From positions 1 to 46,661 of the forward strand of contig QMVA01000001.1 in assembly GCA_003660865.1 (NCBI GenBank): a stretch of DNA of 46,661 nucleotides, written 5' to 3'. Positions 42,425 through 46,661 of this stretch are shown piece by piece. A program made the position numbers and the translations under genes. Source of the DNA: Candidatus Nanohalarchaeota archaeon (GTDB lineage Archaea; EX4484-52; B79-G9). The notes below the pieces were generated by a model. That model did not search any database, had not been told where the DNA came from, and was given only the letters and a program-made list of their open reading frames with translations. Every line of letters starts with the position of its first letter. Positions within the stretch are counted from its first letter, which is position 1.

Positions 42425-42889
42425 ATGCAGCGCTATTTCCTCTCAAAAAAGGTCACGAAGAAAATCAATAGTATGTTTCCGTCTGTGGATATATCCAAGA
42501 GTACTAAGGTGGAGTATGTAAAGGACGAGGATGTTGAGGTTATATTTATGGATGATGTGCTGTCGTTTTTCTATACCGGCAAGAAGCTTTTTCCTGCGCT
42601 TAAGTTTGTTCATGGGAAAGAGGATGATTTCAAGAAGATTACAGTTGATATGGGTGCTGTGAAATTTGTCTGTTCCGGTGCGGATGTCATGAGACCAGGT
42701 GTAACACATATAGATGAGAATGTTTTGAAGGACGATACTGTGATTGTTGTTGATGAGAAAAATGGCAAGGCGCTTTGTGTGGGTATAGCGCTTGAAGATG
42801 CGGATGAAATGAATAAGATGAAGCTGGGCAAGGCAGTAAAGAGCGTTCACTTTGTGGGCGATAAGATATGGAATTATAGTGTTGATTAG
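42425..42889 (+). CDS. PUA-domain RNA-binding protein
   Basis: A 154-residue protein. The C-terminal half (about 70-150) is a PUA domain (VKFVCSGADVMRPGVTHID ... DTVIVVDEKNGKALCVGIAL), preceded by an archaeal DUF1947-like domain, as in MCT-1/Tma20-like proteins. Relatives take part in translation initiation or ribosome recycling. The frame is open back to 42089 inside the reductase gene; the TATA box and family length support ATG 42425. Confidence 0.85.
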   Translation: MQRYFLSKKVTKKINSMFPSVDISKSTKVEYVKDEDVEVIFMDDVLSFFYTGKKLFPALKFVHGKEDDFKKITVDMGAVKFVCSGADVMRPGVTHIDENVLKDDTVIVVDEKNGKALCVGIALEDADEMNKMKLGKAVKSVHFVGDKIWNYSVD

Positions 42890-42904
42890 AATAAGGGTGA
42901 TATC

Positions 42905-43282
42905 ATGCCAGAAAAAGCCGCAAAAAAACAAAACAAAATCATCGAAAACATATCCAAAAAAACAATCGGAAAAAGCGCAGACACAGTCGCAGACTACATA
43001 GACCTCTTATCGCAGATGATTTCAGAATACCTGAACCAGAGATATAAGATTGAAAGGAAAGTCGAAGATATAAAGAGCGCGGCAATACAGATACTGTTTC
43101 TTTTCAAAAGAGAATTTGTGAAGACAATACTTGAGACGCTTTTTTTGGTTACAGGGATATTTGCGCTAATAGGCGGAGTCGTCATGTTGATGTCAAGATA
43201 CATTCCACTGGATATTCTCCTTATCGGCTATGGATTCATTGTAACTCTTGCGGTTCTTTTGAGAATGAAGCTCAAAGTGTAG
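42905..43282 (+). CDS. Small membrane protein, unknown
   Basis: A 125-residue protein: a basic helical N-terminal half with KKQNKIIENISKK and a coiled-coil-like stretch, then two hydrophobic segments (about 73-93 and 99-119). No family recognised. GGTGAT lies a few bases upstream. It starts 15 bp after the PUA gene and may share its transcript. It converges on lysC with a 6-bp gap. Confidence 0.6.
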   Translation: MPEKAAKKQNKIIENISKKTIGKSADTVADYIDLLSQMISEYLNQRYKIERKVEDIKSAAIQILFLFKREFVKTILETLFLVTGIFALIGGVVMLMSRYIPLDILLIGYGFIVTLAVLLRMKLKV

Positions 43283-43288
43283 GATACT

Positions 43289-44584
43289 TTATTCAATTAG
43301 TTCCTTATGGAGCATGTTCAGGAGGGCGTATGTCCGGTCGTTTTCCTTTATCCCGAAATATATTGCGGCGCTTTGCCTGTCGTGGGATATAAACTCGATC
43401 TCGATATTCTTATCTACAAGGCACTTTGAAATCCTGTTCATGACTTTTGGATTATCTTCGACTTCTTCGCCTACGATTGCTATGGTGTGTACTTTTAGCT
43501 GTCTTATCTCGCCGAATTCCTGAAGATTGTCTTTTGTGTCTCTGATATTTGTTGTGGTATAACCGATAATCGGGTTGCCAGACATGACAATATCCACATC
43601 GTTCTTGATTGATGCAAATACTTTTGCAAGGAAGCCCTCGGTTCCGATCATTGCAGGGTTGTGGATGGATGTATGTGTCTGATTGATCATGGTGATGCAC
43701 TTGATGCCTTTAGTCTTTGCCAGAGGCACAATCCGTGTGCCTTTGTGTGCAGGATTAAAGGTATTTTTGATAATTACAGGGATGTTTGAGGTCTTGAGTG
43801 GGTCAAGAATCTTTGGATATATTATTTTTGCCCCGTGACCTGCCATTTCCTCTGCTTCGGAGTAAGATATTTCGTCTACTGTTCTTGCGTTTTTTACGAT
43901 TCTTGGATCTGCTGTAAGTATTCCGTTCTGGTCACTGTATATTATAATCTCATCTGCGCCTATTGCCTCGCCGATAAGGGTCGCAGTCTGGTCAGATCCT
44001 CCACGGATCATGCAGGTTATTTTTCCGTTCTCGTTTGCGATGAATCCTTCTGTAACTGCAATCCTGCCTGATTTTATTGTCTTTTTTATCAGTTCTGATG
44101 ATTCTGTTATCTTTTGGAAATGCGGGTTCGTGTTAATGAAGTGTATAATGTTTCCTGCGTCCACATAAGAGATGTCAAGTTTCTGGTCACAGAGCAGGTA
44201 ATACATTATCTGCACAGACATTCTCTCTCCGAAGCATTCCAGGGGGTATTTCGGGTCATTGAGATGTTTTTCAATTTCGAGAATGATGTGCTCTATATCT
44301 TTTTTTGCTTCTTTCCTGTATCTTTTACTTTGGATGCATTCATTAATCAGATCTATGTGCCGCTTCCTTAATCTGCATAGGATTTTCTCCTTTTTGTTTG
44401 AGGTTTTCAGTTCTATAAGCTCATCAGTAACTTTGCCATGTTGCGGGGTTGCTCCGAGTGCAGAAACAACAATGCATAATTTGTCATCCTTATGGTTACT
44501 GATGATCTTGACTACGTTGAGAATTGCATCTTTACTCGCGACAGAAGTTCCCCCGAATTTCATGACAAGTGTCTTTTTGCTCAT
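43289..44584 (-). CDS. lysC: Aspartate kinase
   Basis: A 431-residue monofunctional aspartokinase. VMKFGGTSVA (K9-S14) binds ATP and aspartate, and VTEGFIA and MIRGGSDQTATLIG complete the kinase domain (to about 280). Two ACT domains follow, including VDIVMSG and HTIAIVGEEVEDNP, so it may be feedback-regulated by lysine or threonine. It lies 4 bp downstream of lysS and is probably co-transcribed, a link with lysine supply that is inference. Confidence 0.92.
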   Translation of the reverse strand: MSKKTLVMKFGGTSVASKDAILNVVKIISNHKDDKLCIVVSALGATPQHGKVTDELIELKTSNKKEKILCRLRKRHIDLINECIQSKRYRKEAKKDIEHIILEIEKHLNDPKYPLECFGERMSVQIMYYLLCDQKLDISYVDAGNIIHFINTNPHFQKITESSELIKKTIKSGRIAVTEGFIANENGKITCMIRGGSDQTATLIGEAIGADEIIIYSDQNGILTADPRIVKNARTVDEISYSEAEEMAGHGAKIIYPKILDPLKTSNIPVIIKNTFNPAHKGTRIVPLAKTKGIKCITMINQTHTSIHNPAMIGTEGFLAKVFASIKNDVDIVMSGNPIIGYTTTNIRDTKDNLQEFGEIRQLKVHTIAIVGEEVEDNPKVMNRISKCLVDKNIEIEFISHDRQSAAIYFGIKENDRTYALLNMLHKELIE

Positions 44585-44588
44585 GATA

Positions 44589-46274
44589 TCACTTTTCCAG
44601 TGTAGTAAGTATCATGGCAGTTTTCTTTTGGCCAATCATTTTTATGAGTGATGTGAGTTTCGGTCCGTGTTCCTTATTCAGAAGGGCAAGATAAGCTGCC
44701 TTGTAGAACTCTCTCGGTGCAATGCCGGTTTCGCTTACTGTTTTCCTGATAAGTTCCATGTATTCATCTTCTGTATGTTCTCTTTTCTGTGATAGTTTAT
44801 TTCTGAATATCAAAAGCGCTGAAACTTCTGCTTTTTTGAGTTTATTTGCCGGAGCGGACTTGTTTACAATGAATTTGTATTCGTCTGGCGCGAATTCCTT
44901 TGTCCATTTCTTTGCGTAGTTCAGGCGCTCTGTAATGTATTTTCTGTTCATGGCTGAAATGGATTTGTTGATATGTCCTGTCTTTTCCAGGGTCTCTATT
45001 GCAGATTCCACGTTTCCTGTGATCTGTACAAGGGTTGCTGCATAGGTGAATGGAATCTGTGTTGGCATGGTCTTTTTGATAGGGTCCACATGTGAGAGTT
45101 CATATACGCGCTTTTCGTGCCTGGCCTCTTTTTCATTTGGGATGTGTTCTTTGTTGTAGTATATGCGCTCTGTCCTGTCGTAGGATTCGTATAGGAGTAT
45201 TATCTTGTTGGTTCCTATGGGGTCGAAGTCGATTACTGCATGCGGGCGCGTTTTTACGAGAAGATACCGAAGAAGGCTTGCGGGTGCGTAGTCGCTCATG
45301 CCAACAAAGCTTACACCCATGCCTTTTGATGTGCTCATTTTCTTTCCGCCTATTGTGAAGAATTCGTATGCTTTCCCGATTTCTTTTCTTGTTGAGGGGT
45401 ATGGCGGCGGGTAGTTAAATATTTCGTCGCTTATTGCGATTGCCACGCTTCTTGAGCCGCCGTAGGTGAAGTGGTCTTTGCCTGCTGTTTCTACTGCGAC
45501 GCCGATTGTCGGCCATTTTGCTGCCCATTCTACTTTCCACGGGAATTTGCCGTTTCCGTTGTAGGGGCTGATTTCGCCCTTGTGACCGCAGCCTTTTGCC
45601 CAGTCTACAAGGTTGGGTTCGCAGCGATATTTTATGATTTCGCGTTTCTGGTCCCATTCATAGGCGTAGGTTGTGCCTATTTTGCCGCATTTTTCGCATA
45701 TCGGGTTGAATGGGAGTCTTTTTGTCCCGTTTGAGCCTTTGCGTGAGAATCTGCTGTAGATTTCCTGTATCTTATCTGCATTATCAAGCGCAATCTTGAT
45801 AGTCCTGTTAAACAATCCTTTGTCATAAGCTTTGCCTGTGCTTTGAATCTCTGCCTCAATTCCGTATTCTTCGAATTTTTGGGTGCATTGCGAAAAATAG
45901 AGGCTTGCAAAGCTTTCGTATCCTTTTTCTGGGGAAGGAATGTTTCTAAATGGCATCCCGAGGTATTTTTTGTAGGTTGCAGGAAGGTCTTTGTTCATCT
46001 TGTCGAACGGGTCGATGTCGTCTGAGGATAGTATGAATTTTGCTTTCATCCCTTTGTCGCGCATTGCTTTTGCTATGCTGTCATGTATTATCCAGCCTCT
46101 TCCTGCGCCGATGTGGATTTTTCCTGATGGGGTTTTTTCGTCGTAGACTATGTAGCCTTTTTGTTTTACTGTCTTTTTCAGGATTGGGTCTTGTTGTGCG
46201 CGATTGCGCACGATCTCTGCAATATTATCTGCCCAGTGTATATCCTTTCTTGGATTAGTCTTTTGTTGTGTCAT
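44589..46274 (-). CDS. lysS: Class I lysyl-tRNA synthetase
   Basis: A 561-residue class I LysRS, the archaeal type unrelated to the bacterial class II enzyme. The HIGH-type motif is HIGA (54-57), and the KMSKS-type motif is KMSTSKG near residue 310. A zinc-ribbon CEKCGK ... CGHKG lies near 195-235. The C-terminal anticodon-binding part is complete. A TATA-like AAATTTAATAAAG lies about 45-55 bp upstream on the minus strand. Confidence 0.95.
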   Translation of the reverse strand: MTQQKTNPRKDIHWADNIAEIVRNRAQQDPILKKTVKQKGYIVYDEKTPSGKIHIGAGRGWIIHDSIAKAMRDKGMKAKFILSSDDIDPFDKMNKDLPATYKKYLGMPFRNIPSPEKGYESFASLYFSQCTQKFEEYGIEAEIQSTGKAYDKGLFNRTIKIALDNADKIQEIYSRFSRKGSNGTKRLPFNPICEKCGKIGTTYAYEWDQKREIIKYRCEPNLVDWAKGCGHKGEISPYNGNGKFPWKVEWAAKWPTIGVAVETAGKDHFTYGGSRSVAIAISDEIFNYPPPYPSTRKEIGKAYEFFTIGGKKMSTSKGMGVSFVGMSDYAPASLLRYLLVKTRPHAVIDFDPIGTNKIILLYESYDRTERIYYNKEHIPNEKEARHEKRVYELSHVDPIKKTMPTQIPFTYAATLVQITGNVESAIETLEKTGHINKSISAMNRKYITERLNYAKKWTKEFAPDEYKFIVNKSAPANKLKKAEVSALLIFRNKLSQKREHTEDEYMELIRKTVSETGIAPREFYKAAYLALLNKEHGPKLTSLIKMIGQKKTAMILTTLEK

Positions 46275-46317
46275 CTTATCGCCATTTTGCGTTTTAATGT
46301 TACATTTTCTTTTCCAA

Positions 46318-46329
46318 CTTTATTAAATT
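46318..46329 (-). promoter_or_regulatory. TATA-like box of lysS
   Basis: AAATTTAATAAA on the minus strand lies about 48 bp before the lysS ATG, which would give a ~20-nt leader. Confidence 0.35.
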
Positions 46330-46400
46330 TAGGATTGAGATATCACGTTGACCATTGAAAATGCGCAAAAACTCACTAAAACGTAGTAAAAAACAATAGC

Positions 46401-46516
46401 TTTAAATACTTTTGCATGTATATAGTATCTCCGAATGATTGAGTCTTTTACATCTCAATGCCTTAAACTGAGTCATAGAATTTTATTGAAACTCGTTTAA
46501 GAGCAAGTAATTGCTC
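46401..46516 (+). other. Promoter-like box, 21-codon ORF and hairpin
   Basis: TTTAAATA (46401-46408) lies ~30 bp before ATG 46435, which opens MIESFTSQCLKLSHRILLKL followed by one Val and TAA (46498-46500). GAGCAA-GTAA-TTGCTC (46501-46516) forms a perfect hairpin directly after the stop. It may be a tiny gene, a leader or a small RNA. The rest of the 387 bp after lysS holds nothing else I can support except the partial ORF at the end. Confidence 0.3.
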
Positions 46517-46564
46517 AATAGTCTATCAAAAAAGAATCGTACTTGTTTAGCAAATAATAATCGA

Positions 46565-46661
46565 CATGCTGAAGCAATACGAATTTAACCAAATTCCTGA
46601 AAAAGCAGACAAAACAACAACATCCGCACCAATAATTTTATGTAAAAATAATGCGGGTTGT
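46565..46661 (+). CDS. Possible partial CDS at window end
   Basis: ATG 46565 opens a frame that runs to the window end (MLKQYEFNQIPEKADKTTTS, 32 codons visible). No TATA box or Shine-Dalgarno is clear upstream, and no family is recognised. It is too short to judge. Confidence 0.25.

Noticed and set aside
46431..46480. Box C/D guide RNA (ATGATTGA ... CTGA)
   Set aside because: The C-like box is imperfect, the distance is short for a double guide, and no D'/C' pair is clear.

Overview
The window is archaeal. It carries the ether-lipid enzymes geranylgeranylglyceryl phosphate synthase, a UbiA-type digeranylgeranylglyceryl phosphate synthase and a geranylgeranyl reductase. It also has a class I lysyl-tRNA synthetase, a TrmB-type regulator, class III (pilin-like) signal peptides and a PUA-domain RNA-binding protein. 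Most genes have an AT-rich TATA box 22-30 bp upstream of the start codon, so leaderless transcripts are probably common. Base composition is moderately AT-rich. The seven-gene trp operon argues against a minimal symbiont genome. I cannot place the lineage from sequence alone; an uncultivated euryarchaeote-like group is my best guess.

Layout. 1-4100: a hairpin-rich edge, a membrane-anchored DUF192 protein, an AAA/DUF4143 ATPase flanked by two ~108-bp direct repeats, an acetyltransferase and two membrane proteins. 4109-10515: a four-gene operon of pilin-like or N-terminally anchored surface proteins, including a 1251-residue VWA protein whose VWA fold is split by a ~390-residue insertion. 10520-13141: a large coiled-coil protein with recent internal repeats. 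13531-20025: a sugar/surface-glycan operon (nucleotide-sugar dehydrogenase, GT2, epimerase, PIG-L deacetylase, BshC-like protein, methyltransferase), followed by a TrmB-like regulator. 21129-25768: dihydroorotase, a YhcG nuclease gene broken by an in-frame TGA, UppP, TatD and a zinc-ribbon membrane protein. 26012-32554: trpE-G-D-C-F-B-A on the minus strand, tightly overlapped.

32555-35720 is accessory-looking: decayed small genes, a Cys-rich membrane protein, a tiny membrane peptide, hairpin repeats, NAD(P)HX dehydratase, a second DUF192 protein, tRNA-Pro(UGG), a possible HEPN remnant and a Shine-Dalgarno-led 35-residue ORF. 35719-42375 is rich in lipid genes: a divergent GGGPS paralog facing a canonical GGGPS, DGGGP synthase, an SDR protein, two DUF116 genes plus a third broken DUF116 copy next to an AT-rich methyltransferase, and geranylgeranyl reductase. 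42425-46274 holds a PUA protein, a small membrane protein, aspartokinase and class I LysRS. The last ~390 bases contain a promoter-like box and at most tiny or partial ORFs.

The most interesting material is: two families of interspersed hairpin repeats, one with compensatory changes; the PIG-L plus BshC-like pair in a glycan cluster; the GGGPS paralog that has lost phosphate-binding motifs; the split VWA protein; and the DUF116/methyltransferase rearrangement.
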